This document shows positions 55,764 to 64,000 of a stretch of 64,000 bases of DNA, piece after piece. Position 1 is the stretch's first letter; each line of letters begins with the position of its first letter. Both the position numbers and the translations under genes were made by a program. The stretch covers positions 20,517-84,516 of the forward strand of contig NZ_PSRT01000016.1 of NCBI RefSeq assembly GCF_004212635.1, written 5' to 3'. The notes under the pieces are model-generated. The model searched no databases and was not told the origin of the DNA. It saw only the letters and a list, made by a program, of their open reading frames with translations. Origin of the DNA: Bradyrhizobium genosp. SA-3. Its GTDB lineage: Bacteria; Pseudomonadota; Alphaproteobacteria; Rhizobiales; Xanthobacteraceae.

Positions 55764-56501
55764 TTAAATTGCGAGCAGACTATCGCCTTGGATCGTCAAC
55801 AGCGTCAAGTTGCCGGTCGCGTAGGCGCCGGTGTCGATATTGATGCGGTTTGGTCGAACATCGGGCGCGCTGACCGGCGTGTGACCGTGAACGATATATT
55901 TGCCGAAGCGCTCCTCGGAGGCCAGGAATTCCTCGCGGATCCAGAGCAGATCCTCATCCTTTTGGCGATCGAGCGCGATGCCCGGCTTGACGCCGGCGTG
56001 AACGAAAAAGAAATCGCCGCAGGTGAAGGAGGACGGCAATTGCTGGAGAAAGGCGAGATGCTCGGGCGGGAGCGCGCGCTTCAATTCATCGATCAGTTCG
56101 ACCTGCTGCTCCGCGGACGGATTCATCGTCGGCCTGATGCCATAGGAGACCAGTGTCAGGAGGCCGCCATAGTGGCGCCACTCCTGCAAGCGGGCGGGGT
56201 CCTTGAGGACCTCGAGCAGGAAGACTTCGTGGTTGCCCTTCAGACAAACCGTCTCGTGTGATTTCGAGCGGGCGATCAAGAGATCAAGAACGGCGCGCGA
56301 ATCCGGGCCGCGGTCGACATAGTCACCGAGAAAGACCTGGATGGCTCGTTGGGGGGCCGAGCGGGCAAGGTCGGCGTCGATCACGGTTAACAGCGATTGA
56401 AGCAGGTCGGCGCGGCCGTGGACGTCGCCGATCGCATAGACGCGAACGCCGTCGGGAAGCCGAGGCTTGGTCTTCTTTCGAAAGCGTGAGGAAAGGCCCA
56501 T
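55764..56501 (-). CDS. Calcineurin-like metallophosphoesterase
   Basis: About 245 residues from ATG 56501; an earlier GTG at 56564 is possible. The phosphoprotein-phosphatase signature is complete: YAIGDVHGRADLL, FLGDYVDRGPDSR and CLKGNHEVF, with later metal His in FFVHAGVKPG and VHGHTPV. Members hydrolyse phosphoproteins or dinucleoside polyphosphates; here, next to polysaccharide genes, a role in controlling a tyrosine/serine phosphorylation step is conceivable but unproved. Confidence 0.9.
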   Translation of the reverse strand: MGLSSRFRKKTKPRLPDGVRVYAIGDVHGRADLLQSLLTVIDADLARSAPQRAIQVFLGDYVDRGPDSRAVLDLLIARSKSHETVCLKGNHEVFLLEVLKDPARLQEWRHYGGLLTLVSYGIRPTMNPSAEQQVELIDELKRALPPEHLAFLQQLPSSFTCGDFFFVHAGVKPGIALDRQKDEDLLWIREEFLASEERFGKYIVHGHTPVSAPDVRPNRINIDTGAYATGNLTLLTIQGDSLLAI

Positions 56502-56689
56502 CAGGTCGGTCGAATCGCATCCAGCGTCACGAGCGTCGTGACCGCTCTTAGCAGAACCAGTCACACATCGATATTCTTAATTGTTTGCAACCAACGCGCC
56601 CGCATTTTGATTAAAGGATCGCGTGGCCTTTGAGCCGTATTTCAAGAGGTCTCGCGTAGCGTCCTTTCCTACAAGAAGGGGAGCGCGAC

Positions 56690-57316
56690 ATGCGCAAAGT
56701 TGTAAAGTTCCTGGCGGCCGTGGCCGCAATCGTCGTTGCTGCGGGGTTGCAGCAGAGAGCGGAAGCCGCCTTCGTCGGCGCGCCCTTGGGGCTGCGCGGT
56801 GCCATCCAGTACATCAAGTTCGACCAGCCGACGCTGGCGCCGATGGCATTCACGCTCTTTTGCCTGAAGTACAAGGACGAGTGCAGGCCGCGGCCGCAGC
56901 AGATCGTGTTCAGGGGCGGTCGTCTGAAGCTCACGCCGGAGCGGCTGGCGCAGATGCAAGAGATCAACCAACGGATCAACAGCGCCATCCGTCCCGAGGC
57001 CAACCTGGAGGGGCTGCGCGGCGAGAAATGGCTGCTGCATCCGGCGAGCGGTGACTGCAACGACTACGCTGTGACAAAACGCCACGATTTGATCGCCAAG
57101 GGTTTTCCGGCGCGTTCGGTGCTGCTCAGCGAGGTCGTGACGACCTGGGGCGAGCACCATCTCGTGGTCGTGGTGCGTACCTTCTCCGGCGATCTCGTGC
57201 TGGACAATCTCTCCGGCCACATCCTGCCGTGGTCGAAGAAGCCCTATCGCTGGGTCCGCATCCAATCACCCAAGAACCCGAACTACTGGGCGTCACTCGG
57301 CGATCGCGCAGTCTGA
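56690..57316 (+). CDS. Exported transglutaminase-like cysteine peptidase (BTLCP)
   Basis: 208 residues: signal peptide (about 1-26), then a bacterial transglutaminase-like cysteine protease domain. Catalytic triad candidates are Cys123 (ASGDCNDYA), His156/157 (WGEHHLVVVV) and Asp172 (LVLDNLSG). Homologues of this family (LapG type) release surface adhesins when c-di-GMP falls, or act in polysaccharide loci. The c-di-GMP enzymes in this window make a link attractive but inferential, as no LapD or large adhesin is seen here. Confidence 0.9.
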   Translation: MRKVVKFLAAVAAIVVAAGLQQRAEAAFVGAPLGLRGAIQYIKFDQPTLAPMAFTLFCLKYKDECRPRPQQIVFRGGRLKLTPERLAQMQEINQRINSAIRPEANLEGLRGEKWLLHPASGDCNDYAVTKRHDLIAKGFPARSVLLSEVVTTWGEHHLVVVVRTFSGDLVLDNLSGHILPWSKKPYRWVRIQSPKNPNYWASLGDRAV

Positions 57317-57327
57317 TGATCGGCGTT

Positions 57328-58599
57328 CTATCGTGATGAGGATTGGCTGACGCTCTGCGACAGCCCCAGTCCCACGATCACCGAAAGACACAGGATTGCT
57401 GCCGGGCGCAGCAGTCCCGGACCGGCGAAGCTCTGGACGAGTGCAAAGAGAACGCAGGCCGCGATCGCCGCTGGGAAGAACGAGTCGCGTCCGCGCTGGA
57501 GCGCGCCGAAGAACAGGCGCACCAGAGCGATCAGGCTTACTGCCATCATGGCGGTCAAACCGATCCATCCCGTGTCCGCAAAGACGGCGATGGCCGCCGA
57601 GGGCGCGGCCAAAGTCGTGCCAGCCTCGCTCTGATAGATCTTCGCGACGGCCGAAAAGCTTCCTGCCCCCGCGCCGAACCAGCGTGTGTCGGCCAACATC
57701 CGCTCGAGGGCGGCCTTCGTCTCGCCTCCCGCATCCGGGACGAGCCGCATGAGGACCGGCCCAGAACTCTTCTCCAAGAGGAAGGTCAGCACGATGGTCG
57801 CGCCGATCAGAGCTGCTGCCGACAATGCGCCCGCGGCTAATGGCGAGAGGTCGAGCCTCCGGATGACGAGGATCAGCAGGATCAGCACAACGCCAAAGGC
57901 CGCTGCGATCGCGCTGTTCGTTCCGGAAAACCCAAAGATCGCGGCCGCGCAGACCAGGGTCCCGACAAGGCCGCAAAGGCCGATCGCGATCGAGCGCAGG
58001 ACCGAGTGATGCGTTTCGGCCCGTTCAGCAGCGAGCTGCATGACCGCTAAATTGAGCATGAGCCCGAGGCCGGCCAAAGTCGTGGTGAAGTCAGCGGGCG
58101 CGGCTGCCGCAACGGCCGGCGACAGCCGATGCAAGTCCAGGGTCAAGGCGGAGACCGCGGTCACTCCGCTGAGCACGAAGAGAACCAGCTCGGCACGGCC
58201 GCGGTTGCGGACCACCAGGATGGTGACGCCGAGCAACGAGATCGCCGCGAGTGCCAGCAGCAGCGCGTTCACCGTCAAGCCGGTATCGGCCGTGATCGGC
58301 CCGAGCGACAGGCCGCCGAGGACGTCGTGAGCGCTGGCCCAGATCGGATGCGCCCAGCTCAGCGGAAGAGGGACGAGTTGGGCGGCGATGCACAGCGGAA
58401 TGGCGAGCAGGATCCACCGGCCCCAGGCGGCCGCGCGCACATAGTGGTCGTAGTCGGCCTTCCGCGCCGCCGAAGCGGCCGCCAGCAAGCTCAGGGCTGC
58501 GGCCATCGTCCCGAGCTGCGCACCGATCCTGGCGCCGGCAATTTCGAGAGCGGAAGCTGAGACGATTGAAACGATGAGGGCAAAATAAGCGAGGGACAA
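57328..58599 (-). CDS. O-antigen-ligase-like membrane protein (short form)
   Basis: 423 residues with about ten helices. A periplasmic loop near residues 295-345 with WFGAGAGSFSAVAKIYQSE and a following helix (FADTGWIGLTAM) matches the Wzy/WaaL ligase pattern G.G.G.F. It lacks the long second loop of the 61936 protein. It probably handles polymerisation or ligation of surface polysaccharide, though the family is too divergent to tell which. Confidence 0.8.
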   Translation of the reverse strand: MSLAYFALIVSIVSASALEIAGARIGAQLGTMAAALSLLAAASAARKADYDHYVRAAAWGRWILLAIPLCIAAQLVPLPLSWAHPIWASAHDVLGGLSLGPITADTGLTVNALLLALAAISLLGVTILVVRNRGRAELVLFVLSGVTAVSALTLDLHRLSPAVAAAAPADFTTTLAGLGLMLNLAVMQLAAERAETHHSVLRSIAIGLCGLVGTLVCAAAIFGFSGTNSAIAAAFGVVLILLILVIRRLDLSPLAAGALSAAALIGATIVLTFLLEKSSGPVLMRLVPDAGGETKAALERMLADTRWFGAGAGSFSAVAKIYQSEAGTTLAAPSAAIAVFADTGWIGLTAMMAVSLIALVRLFFGALQRGRDSFFPAAIAACVLFALVQSFAGPGLLRPAAILCLSVIVGLGLSQSVSQSSSR

Positions 58600-58697
58600 A
58601 CGGCGCGCTCGAAGGGAATCCTGAAACGATCAGGTCACCATACAAGCGGGCGGTGGGTTTTCAAACAGAGCTCTGTCAGGACAACAGCTCGGTCTTC

Positions 58698-58721
58698 ACC
58701 TTTCGCGCGCGCGCGAAAGGT
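58698..58721. promoter_or_regulatory. 24-bp perfect palindrome between two envelope genes
   Basis: acctttcgcgcg and its exact reverse complement meet without a loop, about 25 bp after the stop of the 58747 gene and about 100 bp upstream of the ligase-like gene at 57328-58599. Possible operator for that gene or cruciform terminator. No T-tract. Confidence 0.5.
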
Positions 58722-58746
58722 TCATCGCCGCGTCAATCCGGCGCCG

Positions 58747-59022
58747 TCAGCGGACAGTTTTGACTGGGCGGGTGAATACGCGGGTGGTACGCGCGGCAGC
58801 AAGGCCAAAGCGCGCTCCTGACCCAAAGAGGTAGCCGCCCTGGAGGGCGAAGGCGGCGAACACCACGTCTTTCAGGCTCTCAACCACGGTGAGATCGACC
58901 ATCAAGCCGACCGGAATCGCGGCGAGCACCATGACGAAGGTCAACGGCAGGAGCACCAGGACGCGAAAGCGCTGGCCCAGCACGGCACCTACGAGAAAAC
59001 TGAAAATCAAAAACGCGGTCAT
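58747..59022 (-). CDS. Small membrane protein, 91 residues
   Basis: Three hydrophobic helices (about 2-20, 22-45, 50-70) and a basic tail (ARTTRVFTRPVKTVR). ATG 59022 (an ATG three codons earlier at 59031 is equally good). No family recognised; sits within the polysaccharide region on the same strand as the ligase-like gene, so it may be co-transcribed with it. Confidence 0.65.
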   Translation of the reverse strand: MTAFLIFSFLVGAVLGQRFRVLVLLPLTFVMVLAAIPVGLMVDLTVVESLKDVVFAAFALQGGYLFGSGARFGLAAARTTRVFTRPVKTVR

Positions 59023-59097
59023 CCGAAACACTCTCTGTGCTCCGGACCCTAGGTTCCCCCCCTAAAAAGACCCTTAAGTTGTATGGCTAAATTTGGC

Positions 59098-59670
59098 CTA
59101 TTGGCTGCAATTTGCCAGCAGCGAATGATAGGCCTCCCGCAGTCCGTTTAGGGCCACCGTACCTTTGATCTCGCTGTCGCTTTCCTTGACGGCAACGGAC
59201 AGTGAGGGGGTCGTCTGCCACTTTCCGGCGGCAAAGGCAGAGACCTCATCGGGCAAGAGCACTGCGGCCCCCGCGGCCGCCATGCTGGCATCAAAGGTCA
59301 AGGTGCCGCCGCCGGCCGCGGCGATCGTGACCTTAGGATGGCTCCGCGGCGGGAAAGGCCGGATCAAGGCCACCAGCACGTCGATCTTGCCCTTCGGCGC
59401 GCAACGGACGATCAGGCCGGCGAAGTCCGGGTCGGACTGGCTGGTGTCCGCCGTCTTCATGATGGCGGCGAAGCTTTCGCCGTCCTTCGTCCCTTGGGTC
59501 CGGCTGGATTTCCAGACGGAGGAGGAGGCGGAGGTGGCGACCTCAACAACAGCCGGGCCGTGGCAGGTGGATCGGGCGCTGTCAGCGCAGGGGATTGTAC
59601 CGTCCAATGGGCGATCAGCGGCGCCAAGGAGGGAACCTGCCAGCAGCGGGATCAGAAGGAGGCCAGACAC
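59098..59670 (-). CDS. Exported protein of unknown function, 190 residues
   Basis: GTG 59670 with a gtagga Shine-Dalgarno at 6 nt. Signal peptide (SGLLLIPLLAGSLLGAADR), then a beta-rich mature part with three Cys (TIPCADSARSTC, LIVRCAPKGK) resembling small periplasmic invasion-associated-locus-B-like domains (LIVRCAPKGKIDVLVAL, LREAYHSLLANCS). Assignment uncertain. Divergent from the export lipoprotein gene. Confidence 0.6.
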   Translation of the reverse strand: MSGLLLIPLLAGSLLGAADRPLDGTIPCADSARSTCHGPAVVEVATSASSSVWKSSRTQGTKDGESFAAIMKTADTSQSDPDFAGLIVRCAPKGKIDVLVALIRPFPPRSHPKVTIAAAGGGTLTFDASMAAAGAAVLLPDEVSAFAAGKWQTTPSLSVAVKESDSEIKGTVALNGLREAYHSLLANCSQ

Positions 59671-59948
59671 GGGGGGTCCTACTCTTAACAGACCCAGCCT
59701 TAGCAGACGGCGGCAAGGTCAAGACGCGTCGCGCTCGCCACACCGCGCCCTTGACTTGGGCGATTTGCTCGCCGACCGGGCACACGAAATACAACAAATA
59801 GTCACAAAGGGTTAAACTAAGCCCCAAAGAGTGGCTCGCACGCAACAGTAGCCGACCGATCGTACCGTTAACCACTAGGGAACCCTTGTCGCACCGCCCG
59901 CGCCGCCGTACCAATCGACGGTAATTGGGGTCTCTTGGGGCGCGATTC

Positions 59949-61151
59949 ATGCATTCCTTTGTCAAAACTTATGTATTCAAGCCGGCATTTCTGGCGGCCG
60001 CTTTAGCGCTCGGAGCGTGTTCAACCAATCCAGGTTCGGGTCCGCTGACGGATGACGTCAACAACAAGATCCAGACCGAAAATGCGCCGGCCTATGAGCT
60101 GGTGCCGATCAATCCGGCTACCGTGAAGATTCTGCACACCCATGAGCCCAAGGGGCTCGCGGGGGCCTTCACGGACAAGCGGCCACCGGCCAGCATCGTG
60201 TTCGGCATCGGCGACGTCGTCAGCGTTACCATCTTCGAAGCTGCCGCCGGTGGTCTGTTCATCCCGGCGGAAGCCGGCGTCCGTCCGGGTAACTTCGTGA
60301 CGATCCCGGATCAATCGGTCGACAATGACGGCTTCATCACCGTGCCCTATGCCGGTCAGGTCAAGGCCGCGGGCCTCACAGCGGTTCAGATTCAGCGAGC
60401 CATCGTTGAAAAGATATCCAACCGCGCCATCGAGCCGCAGGTTGTGGTTGCGATGGCCTCGCAGCGGACCCAGCTCATCAGCGTGCTCGGCGAGGTCAAC
60501 TCGCCGGCGCGTTATCCGGCGAGCGCGGCGGGTGCGAAGGATCGCGTGCTCGATGCGATCACCCGCGCCGGCGGTATCAAGGGTCAGGGCTTCGAGACCT
60601 GGGTCATGCTGGAGCGTGGCGGACGGCGGGCTACCGTGCCGTTCGAAAATCTCGTGATGACGCCCGAGAACAACATCTATGTTCGCCCCGACGACAGCAT
60701 CTATGTCTATCGCGAGCAGCAGAAGTTCCTGGCGTTCGGCGCCAGCGGCCAGAGCGGCGAATTCAACTTCGATGCCTGGCGCATCAACCTCGGCGAAGCC
60801 GTCGGCAAGGCCGGAGGTCTCTTGGATGGCCAGGCCGATCCGGCTGCCGTGTATCTCTACCGTCGCGAGCCGCGCGAGGTTGCCGCCCAGCTCGGCATCG
60901 ACGTGAGCAAGTACACGTCGGAGACGATCCCGGTCATCTTCGCGGTCAATTTCCGCGATCCGGGTGGCTTCTTCCTCGCCACCAAGGTCATGATGAAGAA
61001 CCAGGACATCATCTACGTCTCGAACTCGCGCAACGTCGAAGTTGCCAAGTTCCTGAACTACCTGCGCGTGATCATGGCGACCGGCAGCGATGCCGTGAAC
61101 CTCTCCAACGACGCCCTGATCTTCCGCAACAACGTCAAGCTGGCGCCGTAA
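59949..61151 (+). CDS. Polysaccharide export outer-membrane lipoprotein (Wza/GumB type)
   Basis: 400 residues. The lipobox LALGACS gives a lipoprotein signal peptide (Cys about residue 24). The N-terminal Poly_export domain is GIGDVVSVTIFEAAAGGLF, followed by SLBB domains (IDQ..VDNDGFITVPYAGQVK, VLGEVNSPARYP). It forms the outer-membrane translocon for capsule or exopolysaccharide. ATG 59949 precedes the basic leader (MHSFVKTYVFK). A Wzc-like kinase is not in the window. It is transcribed alone or with the downstream genes until the terminator at 61179. Confidence 0.93.
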   Translation: MHSFVKTYVFKPAFLAAALALGACSTNPGSGPLTDDVNNKIQTENAPAYELVPINPATVKILHTHEPKGLAGAFTDKRPPASIVFGIGDVVSVTIFEAAAGGLFIPAEAGVRPGNFVTIPDQSVDNDGFITVPYAGQVKAAGLTAVQIQRAIVEKISNRAIEPQVVVAMASQRTQLISVLGEVNSPARYPASAAGAKDRVLDAITRAGGIKGQGFETWVMLERGGRRATVPFENLVMTPENNIYVRPDDSIYVYREQQKFLAFGASGQSGEFNFDAWRINLGEAVGKAGGLLDGQADPAAVYLYRREPREVAAQLGIDVSKYTSETIPVIFAVNFRDPGGFFLATKVMMKNQDIIYVSNSRNVEVAKFLNYLRVIMATGSDAVNLSNDALIFRNNVKLAP

Positions 61152-61178
61152 GACGCCGACTTGATCGACCAAAACCGA

Positions 61179-61215
61179 TGGCACCGGGGCTTTGTCCCGG
61201 TGCCATTTTCGTTTA
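61179..61215 (+). terminator. Rho-independent terminator after the export lipoprotein gene
   Basis: tggcaccggg-gctttgt-cccggtgcca (perfect 10-bp stem) is followed by ttttcgttt. It lies 28 nt after the stop at 61151. Confidence 0.8.
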
Positions 61216-61322
61216 GCAACCGAAGCGGTTCTGCTGCGGCTACGAGTTCGGGATTTGGATCAAGGCGCCACTGAGCACGTCGCGCCGGCCATCGGTCATC
61301 CCGCAGTGTTGCAAGGGGCTAC

Positions 61323-61904
61323 ATGCGCTTTCGAGCATTCTGGCGTCTTCTGGCTCTCGTCCCTGCTGCCGTCGGACTTGCACCGTTCGGGCAGGCCCTT
61401 GCTGCTGCAGGGGAGCTCGGTGTTCGCCATCGCATCGACGTGATAGTCTCCGCCGAACCTGATGCGCCGATCTTGTCGCGTCTTCGCGGGGAAAAAGGCG
61501 AGCTCTCGTTCACAGTCCGGCTGTCGGCGAACTCCAAAGAGAGCCGGTTTTTCGGAATGTTGCACCCGTCTTTCCCGGATATCGTCGTCCCCGATGGCAC
61601 GGGCAAGCCGCTGGTCCAACAGACCAAGCTATGGGAGGAGGAGGTCTGCCATCAGCGCCGCGGGCTGCCGAAGGTCACCGTCACCCGGCTTGAGGGTCGG
61701 TTCGGCGAGGGGGAGGGGCGGATCGAGATTTCCGCCATCAACCGGCACATCGGCCTTCTGGTCCCACCGGATGAATTAACCCCCGGAATAAAACTCGAGC
61801 CGGGGAGTGATAGTCTCGGGCTATTCTACGCGTTCCGGGCGCAGACCCGGAACAGCCGCCTCAACGTCGATCTGAAGATCTATCCGATTGATTGCTTCCT
61901 CTAG
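61323..61904 (+). CDS. Exported protein of unknown function, 193 residues
   Basis: Signal peptide (about 1-28, ending ALA-AAG). The mature part is beta-rich (ELSFTVRLSANSKESRFFG, VTVTRLEGRFGEGEGRIEI) with two Cys (WEEEVCHQRR, YPIDCFL). No family recognised. It is followed after 31 bp by the ligase gene, so a shared role in polysaccharide assembly is plausible. Confidence 0.65.
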   Translation: MRFRAFWRLLALVPAAVGLAPFGQALAAAGELGVRHRIDVIVSAEPDAPILSRLRGEKGELSFTVRLSANSKESRFFGMLHPSFPDIVVPDGTGKPLVQQTKLWEEEVCHQRRGLPKVTVTRLEGRFGEGEGRIEISAINRHIGLLVPPDELTPGIKLEPGSDSLGLFYAFRAQTRNSRLNVDLKIYPIDCFL

Positions 61905-61935
61905 AAGCTAAAGCAAAGCTCGCTCCAGAACGACG

Positions 61936-63438
61936 ATGCGCTTTTGGCCTCCCAACATAAGCTGGTCCAGGATTCGCTGGTCGTGGAGCCTGCCCGCGAC
62001 CTTCATCCTGTTCTTTGTCGTGGCCGGCGCGCCGTTTCCGTTCGGCTCGACCAATGATCTGTCGATCGCGTTCTGGTGCCTGTGCTTGGGAATCGCGGTG
62101 ATGTTTGCGCCGACGCGCGAGCTGCGCCGGCCGCATCTAGGGCTGCTCGCCGGCATCGCCGTGATCGTTGCCGCCTACGCGTTCGTGCTGCATGAGCAGC
62201 TCTCCGATCATCCCTTCCTCGCGCCATTCCAGCCGATCTGGAAACAGGCGTCGGATCTGCTCGGCGTGCCGATCGCCCCGTCCGCTTCCATCGTGAAGAA
62301 CGAGGCGTTCTTCGCGCTCGGCGCGCCGCTCGCCAACATCCTCGCCATCGTCCTCGGCATCACCGTCGGTGCCGATCGCGAGCGCGCGCGCCGCTTGCTG
62401 TGGGTGATCGCGATCTCGGGCGCGGCTTACGCGCTCTACGGCGTGCTCTCGTTCCTGATCGAGCCCACCATGATCCTGTGGCGGGACAAGACGGCCTATC
62501 TCGGCAGCGTCACCGGCACCTTCATCAACCGCAACACGGCGGCGGCCTATTTCGGCTCCTGCGCGGTGATCTGGATGCTGCTGATCCTGGAAGATGTCCG
62601 CCGCCGCTTGCCGGAGCGGCATATCGAATGGCGACGCCTGTCGCTCGATCTGCGCACCATCCCGCCAAGGGAAATCCTGCCGCAGCTTGGCTGCTTGCTG
62701 ATCTGCCTGATGGCGATGTTCATGACGGGATCGCGCGCCGGCGTCGGCCTTTCGCTGCTCGCGATGATCGTCGCGTTCACGCTCTTCCTGCGCAAAGACC
62801 TGCCGCGACGCACCGGCATCTGGATCTCGCTCGGCTCGGGCCTTGCCGTCGCGCTCGGCCTCTTACAGCTGCTCGGCGGCCGCGTCTCGAGCCGGTTCGA
62901 CAGCCAGGGCCTGGTCGACGAGGGCCGCGTCGAGGCCTGGAAGTCGACGCTGCGAATCATCGCGGATAATCCTTGGGTAGGCACCGGCATGGGCACGTTC
63001 CAATGGGCCTTCCCGCCCTATCGCAGTCCCAACATCTCGATTCGCGGCATTTGGGATGCCGCGCATTCGACGCCGCTGGAGCTTGCCTCCGAGGTGGGCA
63101 TTCCCATGGCGCTCTTGGTTGCGCTTGCCTGGGCGATCATGCTGCTCGTTCTGGCCAATGGCGTGTTCGGACGCCGGCGCGACGCCATCATCCCGCTCGC
63201 GGCGGCGGCCACCGCCACGCTGTCGCTGCTGCATTCGTGCCTCGACTTCACGCTCCAGGTGCCCGGCTACAGCATTCCATTCTTTGCGCTTTTCGGCGCC
63301 GGCCTGGCGCAGTCCTTCTCGACCCGGGAGGGCCGCTCCGCAAGCGATGCCGTCGCTACCGGCGGGCGAGGCGAGGGCCGCACCTCAACCGCTGACACAA
63401 CCGCGCGGCGAATGCCTCGGCTTCATAAAAGTGTCTAG
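61936..63438 (+). CDS. O-antigen ligase family membrane protein
   Basis: 500 residues, about eleven helices with the Wzy_C/O-antigen-ligase domain: GTFINRNTAAAYFGSCAV, MFMTGSRAGVGLSLLA, and the loop LRIIADNPWVGTGMGTFQWA with Arg and His (WDAAHSTPLELASEVG). The Gly-rich G.G.G.F and His motif in the big periplasmic loop are typical. It may ligate or polymerise exopolysaccharide repeat units. The C-terminal tail after residue 460 is low-complexity (GGRGEGRTSTADTTARR). Confidence 0.9.
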   Translation: MRFWPPNISWSRIRWSWSLPATFILFFVVAGAPFPFGSTNDLSIAFWCLCLGIAVMFAPTRELRRPHLGLLAGIAVIVAAYAFVLHEQLSDHPFLAPFQPIWKQASDLLGVPIAPSASIVKNEAFFALGAPLANILAIVLGITVGADRERARRLLWVIAISGAAYALYGVLSFLIEPTMILWRDKTAYLGSVTGTFINRNTAAAYFGSCAVIWMLLILEDVRRRLPERHIEWRRLSLDLRTIPPREILPQLGCLLICLMAMFMTGSRAGVGLSLLAMIVAFTLFLRKDLPRRTGIWISLGSGLAVALGLLQLLGGRVSSRFDSQGLVDEGRVEAWKSTLRIIADNPWVGTGMGTFQWAFPPYRSPNISIRGIWDAAHSTPLELASEVGIPMALLVALAWAIMLLVLANGVFGRRRDAIIPLAAAATATLSLLHSCLDFTLQVPGYSIPFFALFGAGLAQSFSTREGRSASDAVATGGRGEGRTSTADTTARRMPRLHKSV

Positions 63439-63578
63439 ATTTGAAGCAGTTGCGCTGTTTACGAAGTCTTTAGAATAAGTGGACAGCCCATTTCTCTTCG
63501 GATAGGTTCCGCAACTGCACAGCCATTGCCCGGGCCGAGGAAGCAAATCGGGGCAGCTGATTTTTTGGAGGTCTATTT

Positions 63579-64000
63579 ATGAGCGTTATCAAGATTGCGC
63601 TTCGCATGGCTGCCGCCGCGGCCCTCGCCGCGACGATCACCTCAGCCGCAAGCGCCGCCGTTTATCCGCCGCAGCGTCAGCTGCCGGCCCAAATCATTTC
63701 CGAGTTCAAGGCCTCGCCCAACAGCCTCTTGCAGCAATATCCGACCGGCGGCCCGCAGCTGATCTCGCGCGTGCGCGACCTCGGCGCCTCCGATCCGACC
63801 ACGCTCCCGGGCCTGATCGCGCTTCTGAAGGATCCCGCGACCACCAAGGACCAGATGCGCGCGATCGTCGGCGGCCTCGCCCAGGTCGCCCGCATGGCGG
63901 CGCAGAGCGATGCGGCTTTCGCCAATGAGATCCAGACCGCGATCGCCGGCATCGGCAACCCCGACGTGATCGCCGCCTACCAGGCCGCGACCGGCGACGT
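63579..64000 (+). CDS. Exported protein of unknown function, 5' part
   Basis: Open to the right edge. ATG 63579 has ttttttggagg upstream. The signal peptide is about 1-28 (MSVIKIALRMAAAAALAATI ... ASAAV). Mature sequence seen so far is helical and low in aromatics (QIISEFKASPNSLLQQYPTG, RDLGASDPTTLPGLIALLKD, IVGGLAQVARMAAQSDAAFA). About 140 codons are visible. No family recognised. Confidence 0.75.
   Translation, partial: MSVIKIALRMAAAAALAATITSAASAAVYPPQRQLPAQIISEFKASPNSLLQQYPTGGPQLISRVRDLGASDPTTLPGLIALLKDPATTKDQMRAIVGGLAQVARMAAQSDAAFANEIQTAIAGIGNPDVIAAYQAATGD

Overview
The window is about 64 kb of GC-rich (roughly 63-66%) alphaproteobacterial chromosome. The gene set points to Bradyrhizobium or a close relative in the Nitrobacteraceae: NAD-dependent formate dehydrogenase, pca/pob aromatic catabolism, a transglutaminase-like cysteine peptidase, CHRD and SPW-repeat proteins, many small exported proteins, and intergenic palindromic repeats of the kind scattered through Bradyrhizobium genomes. 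I see no tRNA, rRNA, CRISPR array, intact insertion sequence or phage gene. The genus call is inference from gene families and repeat style.

Layout. 1-3402: end of a formate dehydrogenase operon (fdsB 3' end, fdsA), closed by a 26-bp inverted repeat. 3634-5163: a YbaK-type editing deacylase and an exported metallo-beta-lactamase-fold hydrolase. 5275-10667: a tightly overlapping five-gene operon of ABC ATPase, ABC-2 permease, GldG-like protein, DUF4340-like protein and HupE/UreJ-like membrane protein; its substrate is unknown. 10674-13987: tricarballylate genes tcuA and tcuB, divergent from a GntR/FCD regulator, with a perfect palindrome in the shared promoter. 14156-18854: a three-domain LplT-Aas-type lipid protein, a small unknown gene and a divergent TetR regulator whose start lies among two 13-bp near-palindromes. 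18869-21994: a membrane diguanylate cyclase and pncB. 22075-28089: aromatic catabolism (LysR regulator/pcaHG and AraC regulator/pobA) with NYN-domain and SPW-repeat genes between the two pairs.

28363-32407: a CHASE2 adenylate/guanylate cyclase paired with a FecR-like exported protein, then a receiver-HD-GYP protein. 32507-33668: a low-GC PAP2-like gene between two exact 22-bp direct repeats, the second of which contains the start of the chemotaxis operon. 33649-44859: a chemotaxis operon in the order STAS, cheY, cheA, cheW, mcp, cheW, mcp, cheR, cheB, then a soluble protein with two degenerate receptor-tip hairpins. 45004-54990: mostly small accessory genes (GrlR-like, CHRD, VanZ-like, small membrane and exported proteins) plus an EAL protein. 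55039-64000: an envelope polysaccharide region with a Wza/GumB-type export lipoprotein, two O-antigen-ligase-like membrane proteins, a transglutaminase-like cysteine peptidase, a metallophosphoesterase and several exported unknowns.

Themes: nucleotide second messengers (one GGDEF, one EAL, one HD-GYP and one class III cyclase) lie around the chemotaxis operon, and the right end is devoted to surface polysaccharide. The two best candidates for poorly described systems are the GldG/DUF4340/HupE operon and the double-tip receptor-like protein closing the che operon.
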